Positions 43,500 through 54,740 are shown, counted from the first letter of the stretch. The stretch: 64,000 nt of DNA from Ascaphus truei (GCA_036426205.1 CM071568.1:304987027-305051026); one strand, 5' to 3'. Translations and numbers: made by a program. The notes: generated by a model not told the origin, from the sequence alone.

Positions 43500-43605
43500 T
43501 GAGTGCCTGTCTGTATGTGTGTGCCTGAGTGCGTGAGTGCCTGTCTGTGTGTGTGTATGTGTGTGCCTGAGTGCGAGTGCCTGTATGTGTGTGTGAGCGG
43601 TTGAG
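43500..43605. repeat. GTGTGT / GAGTGCCTGT simple repeat
   Basis: Alternating GTGCCTGAGTGCG and TGTGTGTG blocks. Confidence 0.75.
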
Positions 43606-43642
43606 GGGCTGAACAGTTGAGCTATTATGGAGTGGTGTACAT

Positions 43643-43984
43643 CAGGGGGGCGCAAACTTTTTTCCCTGCGCCCCCCTGCCGGCTGTCCCCTCACTCCCGC
43701 GCCCCCCCCAACCCCAACTTACCCGCGCTCCGGCGTAATGACGTCACGTTGCCATAGCAACGTGACGTCACATGACCTCGCAGCGTCATTTTGACGCCGC
43801 GTTGCCATGGCGACGCAGGGAGGAAGCCGCCGTAGCCACGGTAAGTTAGGTTTACAGAGGCCCTGCAGCTCCCCCGGCATTAAGTGCCTTCGGGAAGCGC
43901 GCGGGGCCTCTGTAAACCCCGCGCCCCCCGTTGGCAGTGTCGCACCCCCCCTGGGGGTCGCGCCCCACAGTTTGCGCACCGCTG
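43643..43984. mobile_element. hAT-type MITE with RFX/CRE palindrome
   Basis: A 342-bp element with imperfect inverted ends (CAGGGGGGCGCAAACTTTTT / CAGCGGTGCGCAAACTGTGG) flanked by the 8-bp duplication GTGTACAT (43,635-43,642 and 43,985-43,992). It is GC-rich and has no coding capacity. Within it, 43,739-43,770 is a near-perfect 32-bp palindrome: TGACGTCA, then GTTGCCATAGCAAC, then TGACGTCA. Confidence 0.85.
43739..43770. promoter_or_regulatory. Composite CRE - RFX X-box - CRE site
   Basis: GTTGCCATAGCAAC matches the symmetric RFX X-box consensus (two RGYAAC half-sites). It is flanked on each side by the full CREB/ATF site TGACGTCA. A second X-box-like GTTGCCATGGCGAC lies at about 43,802-43,815. 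Binding is inferred. Confidence 0.55.
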
Positions 43985-44420
43985 GTGTACATGTACATTC
44001 ATTAAATAAATGCAACATAAAACAACTTACAGTGTCTAACAATACATGGCTATGGGGCGGTCCCGCCCCCTCACGTCATGGCCGCGCCCCCCTATGTCAT
44101 GGCTGCGCCCCCCCCCCCTTTTCGCCACGCCCCACTTCTCCCCCCCCCCCTCGCTCGCAAAAATGGTCCCTTTGGACCGGAAAAAGCCCCAAGTGCCTCT
44201 CCACGCGCCGCTTGTCTGCAGTGCGGGCGCGTGGTCTGAGGCAGCGGGGCCTTAGCCTTACCGACACAGTCTTCTAGGGTTTATTTAGAAAAAACACAAG
44301 AATAAGAGGTAGCAGTATAGTGCGTAACTCCAGGCCTCTGCCTGTTTTATTTCATCCCAGTGGGGGACTGCAGATTCAATAGATACATGTTGGAGGCAAT
44401 CAGCCATTAACCTTCAGCGG
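43985..44420. other. C-rich stretch, no gene seen
   Basis: It contains CCCCGCCCC-type runs (44,060-44,160) and no supported ORF. Confidence 0.5.
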
Positions 44421-44525
44421 TTTACTCATATCAGTGTCTTAACTCTATGCCCAGGACATACTTGAAAACGAGAGGTAACTCTCAATGTATTACTTCCTGG
44501 TAAAATGTTTTATAAATAAATAAGT
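44420..44525 (+). repeat. Retroelement 3' tail (CTTCCTGGTAAAATATTTTA family), copy 1
   Basis: CTTAACTCTATGCCCAGGAC ... GAGAGGTAACTCTCAATGTA ... ATAAATAAATAA. It recurs at 59,615-59,710 and 62,890-62,992, all plus strand and all ending in an ATAAATAAAT tail. Likely the 3' end of a LINE or SINE. Confidence 0.7.
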
Positions 44526-44639
44526 GACACTAAACATTTCAAACACCGTCACTTTAAGAAACCATAAAAGTAACACCTATCTCTCTTTTTTAGGGATCTA
44601 ACTATACAGTAGTATCAGCCTCTCTAACGGTTGCCGAGC

Positions 44640-44935
44640 CAACTAACCTGGTACCCCAGCTTAAACAATACCCTCTCATTTAGGGTCACTAGATACACAA
44701 TAATATCCATTCTTTAGACATAGCTTAACTGATAGACGGAGACAGCGCCCCAAGAGTCCAGGCAATTCTTCCTTACAGTGAAAAGGATGATGGGGGCGTC
44801 CTCCCCGAACTGGATACAGGGGAGCAGCGTGCCCCCAGCCTCCAGGCTCTAGGAGAGAATGAAGCAGCACGGCTAGCTGCCATATATACCTGTTTCTGTA
44901 ATTAGGAGAGCAGGTGAGGGAGAACTAGACCCATT
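44640..44935. repeat. Unclassified repeat, copy 2 (of 23,350-23,640)
   Basis: AACTAACCTGGTACCCCAGC through GGGGGCGTCCTCCCC and GAGCAGGTGAGGGAGAACTA matches copy 1 in the same orientation. Confidence 0.75.
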
Positions 44936-45169
44936 GTAAACTGTGGCCTGGACTTTCCATCCACCAGCCTGAGTAAATGTGAAGCTGTGGGATGGATCCT
45001 TTTGCACTATTCCTGCACTTTCTGACCTAAATCAGGCAGAAAGCTGCCTAATATCCTGGGACTAAGTCACAGTATTTATCACGTTTTTCACTTTATTAAG
45101 TTAAGATTATTTAGCACATTTATTGTCATCACCTCCTTCTTGGAGCGCCTTTTTCGTTTTCTATCACAT

Positions 45170-45384
45170 GACCACCAGCAGGTAAGAAGATAATATATCT
45201 TCAGCCCTAAGTCATTTTCTGCCAGAAGAGCTAGTAATACATTTCTTTACAAGATGTATTATATTATACCAATATCAGAGGAGGTGAAATCACAAGAAGC
45301 GCCCCCACTCCCAGCTTTACATGATGGATTTTCCTTTTCTTGTTGCCAGGTTTCCCAGTGGTTGTCCTGGAGATTAAAGAGTAA
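45170..45384 (+). pseudogene. Front-end relic: micro-exon and truncated acidic exon
   Basis: ACCACCAGCAG/GTAAGA at 45,172-45,182 lacks an acceptor (CACATG precedes). The acidic exon starts at 45,350 after TTGTTGCCAG, reads GFPVVV then LEIKE, and hits TAA at about 45,383, where a Penelope-like element begins. This shows that the array once extended this far toward the zinc-finger exon. Confidence 0.7.
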
Positions 45385-45789
45385 GGCGGCCCATTGTTGC
45401 TAGCATTGGATCTTTGGGACATGGTTTGTCGCGATATGTTAATGGTGTGTTAAAACCGATAGTTAAACATTTACCATCCTTTTTGAGAGACTCTACAGAT
45501 CTGTTATGTGCTAAAAAAGCTGTTAAATGGCATAAGAACTATAGATGGGTTACGATGGACGTTATGTCGTTATACTTCATCATTGATCATGACCAGGGTA
45601 TTAAGGCTACTCCATTTTCCCTTCAGTCCTCCTCGTTATCTATTTCACTTCGCACTTTTCTTTTAGATTCCATCACATTTTTATTGACTCACAATTATTT
45701 TTTATTTGAGTCACAGTTTTACTTGCAGACACGGGGTACGGATATGGGTACCTCTTTGCCCCGTCGTATGCTAATCTTTTTATTGGTCT

Positions 45790-46484
45790 CTGGGTGTTAG
45801 GTCCAATCTACCAGGTGCCTAGGGCAGGTAACCTTACTCGACCCGGGGAGCTTTCATCACGGCACCTGCTATATTCTTTTGGTCTCAGATATGATAGTTA
45901 CGAGCCCGGAGTGCGAGAAAGCAGTAACACAGGGATGCTGAGTTCTCACAACTGATTTAATATGTGGACGGGGCGGTCTTTTATATATAAGGCAAGGACA
46001 AAAAAACGTTGTCAGTTGTATTGTATGTCTTTATTTATATAGTGCCAAAAGTGGACTCAGCGCTTCACAAAGAATACAGTACAGGGAATTATAATAATAC
46101 AATAAGTGCAGCAAAAATCAGACAATAAGAAAGGAAAACCCTGCCCCGAAGAGCTTACAATCTAAGAAGTTCATTACATCTGTTACAAATTGAGTTCCCA
46201 CATATAGATCACATATCTAAATTTACATGTAACCTTTAAAAATGCCTTTACTTAAACATTTTACTGCTGAGCAACTGCTATTTAATGGGGTCATATAAGG
46301 CTTTGGTGGTCGTGCTTCTTGTGTCGATGACATGTTGAGCCAGCTGATCTAAAACTTAACGGAGACTAAAATATGTAACTATTTAAGGCCCTGAGTAGAA
46401 TGAAGCTGACACACATTGCTTTAACCCTTTTCAGTCCCTGATGGGAACAAAACTGACATATACAATTTTTAACCTTACACTGGG
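45790..46484. mobile_element. Solo LTR (685 bp) inside the Penelope-like RT
   Basis: Sequence 45,795-46,479 starts TGTTAGGTCC and ends CCTTACA, flanked by CTGGG on both sides (45,790-45,794 and 46,480-46,484). Its removal rejoins the RT frame. It is unrelated to the LTRs at 25.1 and 30.3 kb. A LINE 3' tail (46,014-46,166, minus) is nested within it. Confidence 0.78.
46014..46166 (-). mobile_element. LINE 3' tail (CR1/L2-group)
   Basis: TTGTATTGTATGTCTTTATTTATATAG ends as in 20,425 onward, followed by GCTTCACAAAGAATACAG and GAAGAGCTTACAATCTAA (minus-strand 3' UTR). No coding part. Confidence 0.75.
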
Positions 46485-47463
46485 GATCCACATTTATTTT
46501 TGGGGATTCTAATCCTTTTCGGTATCATATTATTTTTTACAAGCGTTATATTGATGACCTGATTATGATTTGGGAAGGGGATTCACATTCACTGGACACT
46601 TTCATTAATCCACTTAATTCCAATATGTTGAATCTTAACTTTACTTATGAGCAACATATTCATCACATTATTTAGATATCACTTTATTTATTGGCATTAC
46701 AGGAGAAATACAGACTGACATTTATAGGAAACAAAATTCCAGGAATAGCTTTCTTAAAGCGGATAGCAATCACCCCAGGTCACTCATCCGTGGTATACCC
46801 AAGGGCCAATTCCTCCGCCTAAGGCGGCTTTGCTCTAACGAGGATTCTTTTCATCAACAGGCCACCGAATTGGCAAACAGATTTTCTGTCAGGGGCTGCA
46901 GAACGGGTTACAGAGGAGGCTTACATGAATGCCAAACTCTGTACTCATGCTGAGTTACTGTCTTATGGTTCGACTGCTTCTAGGCAGGGGGTTTAAATCA
47001 AGGAGAGACCAGGGCCCTCCCGAAGGGTCCAATCCGCTGTTACACGGCATAGATCAAATCCGCTCAATCATCCAGAAACATTGGGAAGTGCTCACCTTGG
47101 AGGAAGACCTTAAAGAGTCAATTGAACCAGGACAAAAAATTGCATTTAGAAAGGCTAAATCCTTGCCAAACTGTCTTTTGCCTAGTTTATTTACCTCCAG
47201 GTCAGACGGTGTTCATGAATCAAATTTAATACATGGTTTTTTTTTTTATATTTCAAATGTGGTAAATGTGTATTTGTTGCTATGCCAATCCTATCAAATC
47301 TATTGATATTGTACACAGTAAAAAACACACAATTCCAGTTTTTATTCATTGTAATTGTAATTTTGTGATTTATTACTTAACCGGCGGTTGTGGTCGTGGA
47401 TTTGTTGGGCGGACAATCAGACCAGTAAAGGTCAGAATTATGGAGCACATTTGGGTTCGATGA

Positions 47464-48065
47464 AAAAATAACATCAGCCATCTTAGCTCTCTACTCGAAC
47501 CCTGCAGCCAGGGTGGTACACCAGGGCTACCCTTCCAATCCCAGTAGAAAATTGTTCAGTCCGCACTCTTGCTCTTTATGGATGTGGAATGTTGATTCTT
47601 TTGCTGCTCCTGTAATTCGAGGCGTCTTCCCCCACCTCCAAGATGGACCCCAACGGAGAACTCCGACGGCGATACCAAAATAACCAAGAAAAAAAGGAAA
47701 CACGAGCGCACCAAGATAAGAGAAATGAAGTGTATTACCAATAATAAAAGATAGTAACCACTTACATGGAGTAAAACTTTAATAATCCCCGATCTCAACG
47801 ATGACTTCTTTGGTGGGGCGTCACATAAGGGGTACAGGGGCAATGTTAGTCCTCAGAAATCAGTCCCGCGCGCTGGGGCTGTCTCCGTAGTGTTGTCAGA
47901 CCTCCACGAGTCGATGAAGTATACTTTCGTATACGAAACGCGTCACGAATTGTGGTGCTGGCCCATACTCCTATGATAGCCAGCACACACACAAGTTTCC
48001 GATTACTATCACGATTACTGAAACGGACAGGCATCCCAAGGACAGCTACAGAGGGCTTCTGTTCC
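47464..48065 (+). mobile_element. Penelope-like 3' region with hammerhead-like motif
   Basis: It continues from the GIY-YIG fragment. At 47,911-47,944, TCGATGA, a GTATAC/TTTC/GTATAC hairpin and GAAACGCGTC follow in the order of a hammerhead ribozyme core. The conserved CTGATGA is altered (TCGATGA), so activity is doubtful. Hammerheads are known at termini of Penelope-like elements. Confidence 0.55.
47911..47944 (+). ncRNA. Hammerhead-like ribozyme core (degenerate)
   Basis: The order is TCGATGA - 6-bp stem II - GAAACGCGTC, with a perfectly paired stem and a TTTC loop. The first core bases deviate from consensus. Confidence 0.4.
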
Positions 48066-49436
48066 TGCGCATGAGCGCTACGCTTTCAGCCACGCTTACA
48101 CTTGTTGGTATTCGTAACAAAGCTCTGTCCTGGATCTCCTCTTACCTCTCCCATCGTACTTTCAGTGTCTCTTTTGCTAACACCTCCTCCTCCTCTATTG
48201 ATCTCTCTGTGGGGGTACCCCAGGGCTCTGTCCTGGGACCCCTTCTCTTTTCTCTTTACACACTCTCTGTAGGTGACCTAATCACATCTTTTGGGTTTAA
48301 ATATCACCTCTATGCTGACGACACACAAATTTACATTTCAACCCCTGACCTTACACCTGCTGTACAGACCAAAGTTTCTGAATGTCTCTCTGTGATATCC
48401 TGGATGGCCATCTGCCGACTGAAACTTAACATGGCAAAAACAGAGCTCCTTATACTTCCTCCCAAACCTGGCCTTACTACCTCCTTCCACATTACTGTTG
48501 AAAATACAATCATTCACCCAGTAGCCCAAGCACGCTGCCTAGGGGTCACACTCTATTCCTCTCTCACATTCTCCTCTCGCCTTCAAAACGTTTCTAAAAC
48601 TTGTCGCTTTTTCCTCCGCAATATCACAAAGATACGCCCTTTCCTCAGTTACTCGACTGCTGAAACTCTGACTCAGGCCCTCGAGTCAGATCGCGTCTCG
48701 ATTACTGCAACCTCCTGTTGTCCGGCCTTCCTGCTTCTCACCTGTCTCCCCTACAATCTATCCTAAACGCTGCTGCCAGAATCCCTCTACTCTTTCCTAA
48801 ATCTGTCTCCGCGTCTCCCCTCCTGAAATCCCTCTCCTGGCTTCTAATCAAATCCTGCATGTCTCACTCAATTCTCCTCCTCACTTTTAAAGCTTTACAC
48901 TCTTCTGCCCCGCCTTACAACTCAGCCTTAATTTCTCGCTATGCACCATCCCGACTCTTGCGCTCTTCTCAAGGATGTCTTCTTTCTACCCCCTTTGTAT
49001 CTAAAGCCCTCTCCCGCCTTAAACCTTTCTCACTGACTGCCTCGCACCTCTAGAATGCCCTTCCCCTCAACACCCGACTTGCACCCTCTCTATCCACCAT
49101 TAAGACCCACCTTAAGACACATTTGCTTAAAGAAGCATATGAATAGCACTGTGGATAATCCTCGACACATGATACATAAAGCTTGGCCCCCTGCAGATGC
49201 ACTTACTGGAATTCCCTCCTACTGCCTCTGTATGTTCTCCCTACCTACCAATTAGATTGTTAGCACCTCGGAGCAGGGACTCCTCTTCCTTAATGTTACT
49301 TTTATGTCTGAAGCACTTATTCCCATGATCTGTTATTTATATATTATTTGTGATTTATATGATTACAACACGTATTACTACTGTGAAGCGCTATGTACAT
49401 TTTTGGCGCTATATAAATAAAGATATACAATACATG
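48066..49436 (+). mobile_element. CR1/L2-group LINE, 3' half (RT to tail)
   Basis: The frame at 48,071-48,766 reads RT sequence: [30 protein letters not shown] with the catalytic DD, and [20 protein letters not shown] second frame (48,718-49,053) continues with FKALHSSAPPYNSALISRYA. A single shift near 48,690 separates them. The 3' UTR ends GGCGCTATATAAATAAAGAT followed by ATACAATACA. This is the best-preserved 3' half of the family in the window (compare 17.4-23.3 kb). The 5' half is missing. Confidence 0.85.
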
Positions 49437-50086
49437 CAATGACTGCTTGAAGTCTGGAACGTATGGACATCACCAAACGCTGGATTTCCTTCTTTGTGAT
49501 GCTTTGCCCGGCCTTTACTGCAGCTGTCTTCAGTTGTTGTTTGTTCGTGGGTCTTTCTGCCGTAAATTGTGTCTTCAGCACGTGAAATGCATGCTCGATC
49601 GGGTTGAGATCAGGTGATTGACTCGGCCATTGCAGAATATTCCACTTCTTTGCCTTAAACTCCTGGGTTGCTTTCGCAGTATGTTTTGGGTCATTGTCCA
49701 TCTGTAAAATGAAGCGCCGTCCAATCAACTTCGCTGAATCTGAGCAGACAATATATCCCTATACCCTTCAGAATTCATCCGGCTGCTTCTGTCTTCTGTC
49801 ACATCATCATCAAGAAACACTAATGACCCAGTGCCATTTGAAGCCATGCATGCCCATGCCATCACACTACCTCCACCGTGTTTTACAGATGATGTGGTAT
49901 TCTTCGGATCATTAGCCGTTCTAAGCCTTCTCCATACTTTTTTCTTCCCATCATTCTGGTACAGGTTGATCTTGGTTTCATCTGTCCAAAGAATGCTGTT
50001 CTAGAACTGGGCTGGCTTTTTGAGATATTTTTTGGCAAAGTCTAATCTGTCATTTCTATTCTTGAGGCTTTTGAATGGTTTGCACC

Positions 50087-50353
50087 TACATAGTTACATA
50101 GTAGATGAGGTTGAAAAAAGACGTACGTCCATCAAGTTCAACCTATGCTAAATTTAGACAACAGATACTTTATTCTATATCTATACTTACTTATTGATCC
50201 AGAGGAAGGCAAACAAAAAACCCCATTAAGGGGAAAAATTAATTCCTTCCTGACTCCAAGAATTGGCAATCGGATTAATCCCTGGATCAACATCCTTCCC
50301 ATGTATACTTATTTGGTATATCCCTGTATACCTTTCCCATCTAAAAAGATGTC
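50087..50353 (+). mobile_element. SINE-like frog repeat in the Tc1 element
   Basis: It starts TACATAGTTACATAGTAGAT, then GTCCATCAAGTTCAACCTAT and TTCCTTCCTGACTCC. The Tc1 sequence on either side is otherwise continuous (TTTGCACC / TTGTGGTGAACC), which fixes the limits. This sequence type is widespread in frogs; its exact class is not certain. Confidence 0.7.
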
Positions 50354-50883
50354 CTTGTGGTGAACCCTCTGTATTTGCTCTCGTGTAGTCTTCTCTTTAT
50401 GGTAGACTTGGATAATGATATGCCTACCTCCTGGAGAGTGTTCTTCACTTGGCTGGATGTTGTGAAGGGGTTTTTCTTTACCATGGAAAGGATCCTACGA
50501 TCATCCCCCACTGTTGTCTTCCGTTGACGTCCAGGCCTTTTTGTGTTGCAGAGCTCGCCAGTGCGTTCTTTTTTTCTCAGAATGTACCAAACTGTTGATT
50601 TGGCCACTCCTAATGTTCCTGCTATCTCTCTGATGGATTTTTTTTTTTTGCAGCCTAAGGATGCCCTTTTTCACTTGCATTGAGAGCTCCTTTGACCGCA
50701 TGTTGTGGGTTCACAGCAACAGCTTCCAAATGCGAATGCCATGCCTGGAATCAACTCTAGACCTTTTACCTGCTTAATTGATGATGAAATAACGAAGGAA
50801 TAGCCCACAACTGTCCATGAAACAGCTTTGAGTCAATTGTCCAATTACTTTTGGTCCCTTGAAAAAGGGGGGCTACATATTAA

Positions 50884-51373
50884 GGGGCCTATGCAGAGAG
50901 CAGCGAATTTTAAAATTGGCGAGTTTAATAAAAAGTAGCTTTTTTGGAGAGTTTTATTCTCCATATGCAGAAATGTGCGAATTCTGCTATGTTTAACATG
51001 AATGCGTGTGGCGAGTTTAAATTGGCGAGATGCGCGCTTCAGAAATGTGTTAAAAAAAATTCGCGCCTTTTTTTTCCCTTTGCTATGGCCGCGAGCGGCA
51101 GCTTCTTGCCAACTTTTTCTGGCGAGGCAAAAAGGAGACAATCGCGCCATTTTATTGGTGCGAACAGCCGCTAGATGCCGTTCGCGCCTCTCTGCATTAG
51201 GATATTTTTAAAACTGGCGAGATGGAGGTTCTCGCCAGCCGCGAGGCGAGTTTTAGAAATAAAAAAAATAAATTGGCGCGTTTTTCATAACTCGCCATTT
51301 TCTGCTGTTTTCTGCGCGATTTTCTCCAAAAAATGGCGAGTTTTGAAATAGCGCTGCTCTCTGCATAGGCCCC
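50884..51373. mobile_element. MITE, 490 bp, 22-bp perfect inverted ends, TAA TSD
   Basis: The ends GGGGCCTATGCAGAGAGCAG + CG are perfect inverted repeats. TAA flanks both sides (50,881-50,883 and 51,374-51,376). The interior repeats GGCGAG / CTCGCC motifs. A 3-bp TAA duplication suggests PIF/Harbinger; a 4-bp TTAA is not supported on the right (TAAA). Confidence 0.8.
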
Positions 51374-52139
51374 TAAAGAGGTGTAATTCCTTAATCCCTT
51401 CCTCCAATTTTGATGTGAATACCCTCAAATAAAAGCTGATATACTGCACTTTAAGCCCATATTAATTATTTAACTGTAACTTGAATTTATTTTTGTACAC
51501 AGCCGAAATAATAAAACTTGTATCAGTGTCCAATTATTTCCGGACCTAACTGTATATTCTCTTATCAAGATTCAAATTGTTCTTTGCCTTGGTAATTGAG
51601 TTTACATTTATTATATGCAGTGCTCGACAAACCCGGTCGCCAACTCGCCAGCTGCGATCGGATATTGGCTCGTGGCCAGTAACTATTCCCCTGCTCTGCC
51701 CAAAAAAAAAATCCCCTGCTCGAAAAAAAAAAAAATCCCCTGCTCGGAAAAAAAAAAAAAAAATCCCCTGCTCGAAAAAAAAAAATCCCTCTAGCTGATT
51801 GGCTGTGACGCGGGATGGAGTTGCCAGGACTTTAAACTGCCCTTCCTTCTCTGCATGGGTAAGTTATGGGGGGGGCTTGTAGTAGCAGCAGAATTTTTCT
51901 CTCCCCCTCCATCCGAACCCCCCCCTGCCGCAGCCCGAGTGGGTCAGGAAGTGGTACCAGGTTGTTTCTCCCTTCCCCTGGCGCTCCCGCTGCCCGCGCG
52001 GGTTGGGAGATAGTAGCGGGGTGTTTCTCTAACCTCCCCCCCCCGGCGCTCCCGCTGCCCATGCGGGTTGGGAGATAGTAGCGGGGTGTTTCTCCGTCCC
52101 GTGTGTGTGTGTGTGTGTGTGTATTTGAGTGTGTGCAGG

Positions 52140-52960
52140 ACACCAGAGGTACCCCCCCAGTCAGTGACCCCCCACCACCCAGTCATCCCCACACCCAGTC
52201 ATCCCCTCACCCAGTCATCCCATCGCCCCACCCAGTCATTCCACCCCCCCCACCCACCCAGTCATTCCACCCACTCAGTCATTCCACCCACCCAGTCATT
52301 CCACCCCGCAAAACCCCACCCACAGTCAGTCCCCACCCCAAAAACGACACAACAACAGTCATTGCACTATCCCCAAAACCCCCACCAGTTCATTCGACAC
52401 CGCGGCCACCCACCCCAACCCATTAACTCCTACCCACACACCAGCTCATTCCACCCAACAAACCACCCACCCAGTCATATCAACACCCCCCACCCATTGC
52501 ACATTCCACACACCCCCCCGTCACCCAAGTCATTTTCCACCCACCCCTAGTCATTCTCACCCCCCACCCACCAGTCAGCCAACCCCCACTCCCACCCCAG
52601 TCATTCCCAAAAAAAGTCACCCACGCACCCCGTCACGTGCCATACCCCCGCCCAGCATACCCAGTCAATTTTCAACCACACACCAAACCTATCATATCCA
52701 CCCTCCCCACCAACCACCCAGTCATTCTACCCCAGTCATCACCCACCCAGTTATCCATCCCACCCCCTATCCAGTCACCCATCCCACCCCCCCCACAACG
52801 TCCAGTAAACCCCCAATAGATCAGTAATCCCCACCCAGTCACCCCAGTCAGTAATCCCACACAGTCACACCCCCAGTTGGTAATCCCACCCACACCACCC
52901 GATCAGTATATCACCCAGTCGTACACCACCCTACTAGCCCACACCCATATCCACCCAGGC
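52140..52960. repeat. CCCAGTCATTCCACCCACC degenerate satellite
   Basis: Very C-rich, with almost no G for 800 bp and irregular unit length of about 18-20 bp. Open frames here are artefacts. Confidence 0.85.
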
Positions 52961-53164
52961 GGTCCTGTACTCTCTCCCACTTTCTCCCAACTTCTCCCAC
53001 TCTTCTCTCCCACTGCTTCATCCAGCTCTCTGTACTCTCGCTCTCCCCGACTCTGGTCTCTAACTACCGTGCCTGTATCTCCGGTTCTCTAACGGTCTCT
53101 GGCTCCATCACCCAGTAACTCTGCTCTCTCTCCCCATCTCTGTTCTACCTCACCAGTCTGGTCT

Positions 53165-53375
53165 CTCCCCTCTCTTGTGTGTCTCTGGTGTGATCTCTCT
53201 GTCTGTGTGTGTCTCTCTCTGTCTGTGTGTGTCTCTCTCTCTGTCTGTGTGTCTCGCTCTCTCTCTCTGTCTGTGTGTCCCTCTCTCTCTGTGTGTCTCT
53301 CTCTCTCTCTGTGTGTCTCTCTCCTTGTCTCTCTGTCTGTCTGTCTCGTCTCTCTCTCTGTCTCGTCTCTCTCAA
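53165..53375. repeat. CT/GT microsatellite
   Basis: CTCTCTCTGTCTGTGTGTGT-type repeats. Confidence 0.9.
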
Positions 53376-54226
53376 ACACTCTGGATCTGGATCTCTTATT
53401 TACCCTATATATATCTTAACTGCCCTATACTACACCGAAATAACCGATACTGCTTTCTTCCAGATCTGACTCTGGAGCTTCACACGGGAGACATCGGAAT
53501 ATTCCCCTATCCCAGAAGACAGGTAGGGAACACCTCCCCTCCAACATATAACATTGCGGGAATGAGGGTACCTGCACATTGAGGGACTGCGGATCAGTAA
53601 GATCCCAGACGGGATTGCTGCTTTAGATATTGTGAAGCGGGGGCATCCAGACACTGGTTAATGGGTGCAGGAAACTAGTCACACACACGTAACAAGGACT
53701 AATTGTAGTAAAGTATAAATGTAATACAATAAATAAACTTATGTCAAAAACGAATGTTGTTCTTACTAGGAATTCATGTAAAAAAAATTTAAGCGGAGCT
53801 AGGGGAGGGGCTGGGGGCGGAGCTATGGGCGGGGCTAGGTGGCGAGTAGATTTTTTGGTTCGGCGAGTAGATTTTTGGGTGATTTGTCAAGCACTGATTA
53901 TATGTATATTATTACCTGATTATATTATATTATTTGGTGTTACAGTTAATTTAATTGAAATAATTTTATTCTCTCCACATCCTATCCATTTTTAAATTTG
54001 ATGCTTTTTCATTTAATTTTTATTGTCCTTATGAGTCTATTTAAGTTTATTGTTAGTGTATTCTTTATTGTGTCCTTTTGCTGGATTTCTCCCCCACAGT
54101 TATACTGCCTTCTTTCCGTGGTTACATTTTCCCCGGACAGTTTTGTTCCCATGGTACGTTTCTACCTGGGATACAGGTAGGCAGTGTTTCTGGGTGGGAG
54201 TGCCTATAACGTGACACTCTCTAGAC

Positions 54227-54678
54227 CAGTGATTCCCAACCAGGGTTCCGTGGAACCCTGGGGCTCCTTGAAGCAGTCTCAGGGGTTCCTCCTATGGACC
54301 ACAGCCCCCTGCCCCCAGGGGTGGAGTTTTTTGGTATGTATTTTGTAGGGTGAAGTGAGTGAGAGTGGTGTAATTGATGGAAGATAGGAGTGAGAGTAAG
54401 CAAGTGAGAGGGGCAGGAGGGAGTGAGTGAGGAAAAGAGTAAGAGTGAGACGCAGGGGATAAATACATGCGAGGCGTGAGGGTGGGAGAGTGACTGAGGG
54501 AGACGGATGGGAAGAGAAATACATAGGTAGAGGGTGAGAACTAGAGGTGTCTTGTGTGGTGTGAAATTTTGTGATTTACCCCAATCGAACCTAATATGTG
54601 TCAGCCAGATAGGGGTTCCCCGAGATTTTTCGAAATACTTCAGGGGTTCCTCCAAATAAAAAAGGTTGGGATACACTG
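54227..54678. mobile_element. hAT-type MITE, 452 bp, TSD CTCTAGAC
   Basis: The ends are CAGTGATTCCCAACCAGGGTT and, inverted, CAGTGTATCCCAACCTTTTT. The perfect 8-bp duplication CTCTAGAC is at 54,219-54,226 and 54,679-54,686. No coding content. Confidence 0.85.
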
Positions 54679-54686
54679 CTCTAGAC

Positions 54687-54740
54687 TCGGGAAACCACTC
54701 TTTGATAAAGCGCCCACGGCGAGAAACGCATTGGAGGTTT
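54687..54740 (+). mobile_element. Penelope-like terminus with hammerhead-like hairpin
   Basis: TTGATAA, stem CGCC/GGCG, then GAAACGCATTGG (54,702-54,733). This is the same order as the motif at 47,911. The MITE above inserted beside it. Confidence 0.45.

Larger units (their letters stand above)
45384..47463 (+). mobile_element. Penelope-like retroelement, broken (RT and GIY-YIG)
   Basis: The RT starts RPIVASIGSLGHGLSRYVN, with VTMDVMSLY and QTRGTDMGTS. It is interrupted after FAPSYANLFIGLW by a solo LTR and resumes GSTFIFGDSNPFRYH with the catalytic YIDD at 46,547-46,558. The C-terminal end (47,347-47,460) reads VIYYLTGGCGRGFVGRTIRP, then VKVRIMEH, the GIY-YIG endonuclease signature of Penelope-like elements. 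Several frameshifts and stops separate these parts, so it is inactive. Confidence 0.82.
49437..51552 (-). mobile_element. Tc1-like DNA transposon, interrupted and truncated
   Basis: The minus-strand transposase N-terminal part (50,701-50,341) shows helix-turn-helix-type sequence (MAKSTVWYILRKK, RPGRQRKTT). The C-terminal part (49,728-49,437) shows QMDNDPKHTAKATQEF and WPSQSPDLNPIEHAFHVLK, the second D and final E of the DDE triad. One terminal sequence (TGTCCAATTATTTCCGGACC) is at about 51,527-51,546. The other end is lost against the LINE tail. The frame is broken by a SINE-like insert (50,087-50,353), and a MITE (50,884-51,373) sits in the terminal region. Confidence 0.82.
51618..53896. mobile_element. 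Non-autonomous hAT-type element, 2.28 kb, filled with simple repeats
   Basis: The ends CAGTGCTCGACAAACC and CAGTGCTTGACAAATC (inverted) are flanked by the 8-bp duplication ATTATATG (51,610-51,617 and 53,897-53,904). The interior has an A-run/TCCCCTGCTCG array (51,700-51,790), an approximately 85-bp duplication (about 51,930-52,100), CCCAGTCATTCCACCC repeats (52,140-52,960) and CTCTGTCTGTGTGT repeats (53,165-53,370). No transposase is present. Confidence 0.82.

Noticed and set aside
50881..51376. piggyBac or Kolobok assignment (TTAA target) for the 490-bp MITE
   Set aside because: The left flank reads TTAA but the right reads TAAA; only TAA is duplicated.
52068..52893. Proline/histidine-rich proteins
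   Set aside because: They are translations of a C-rich satellite with irregular unit length.
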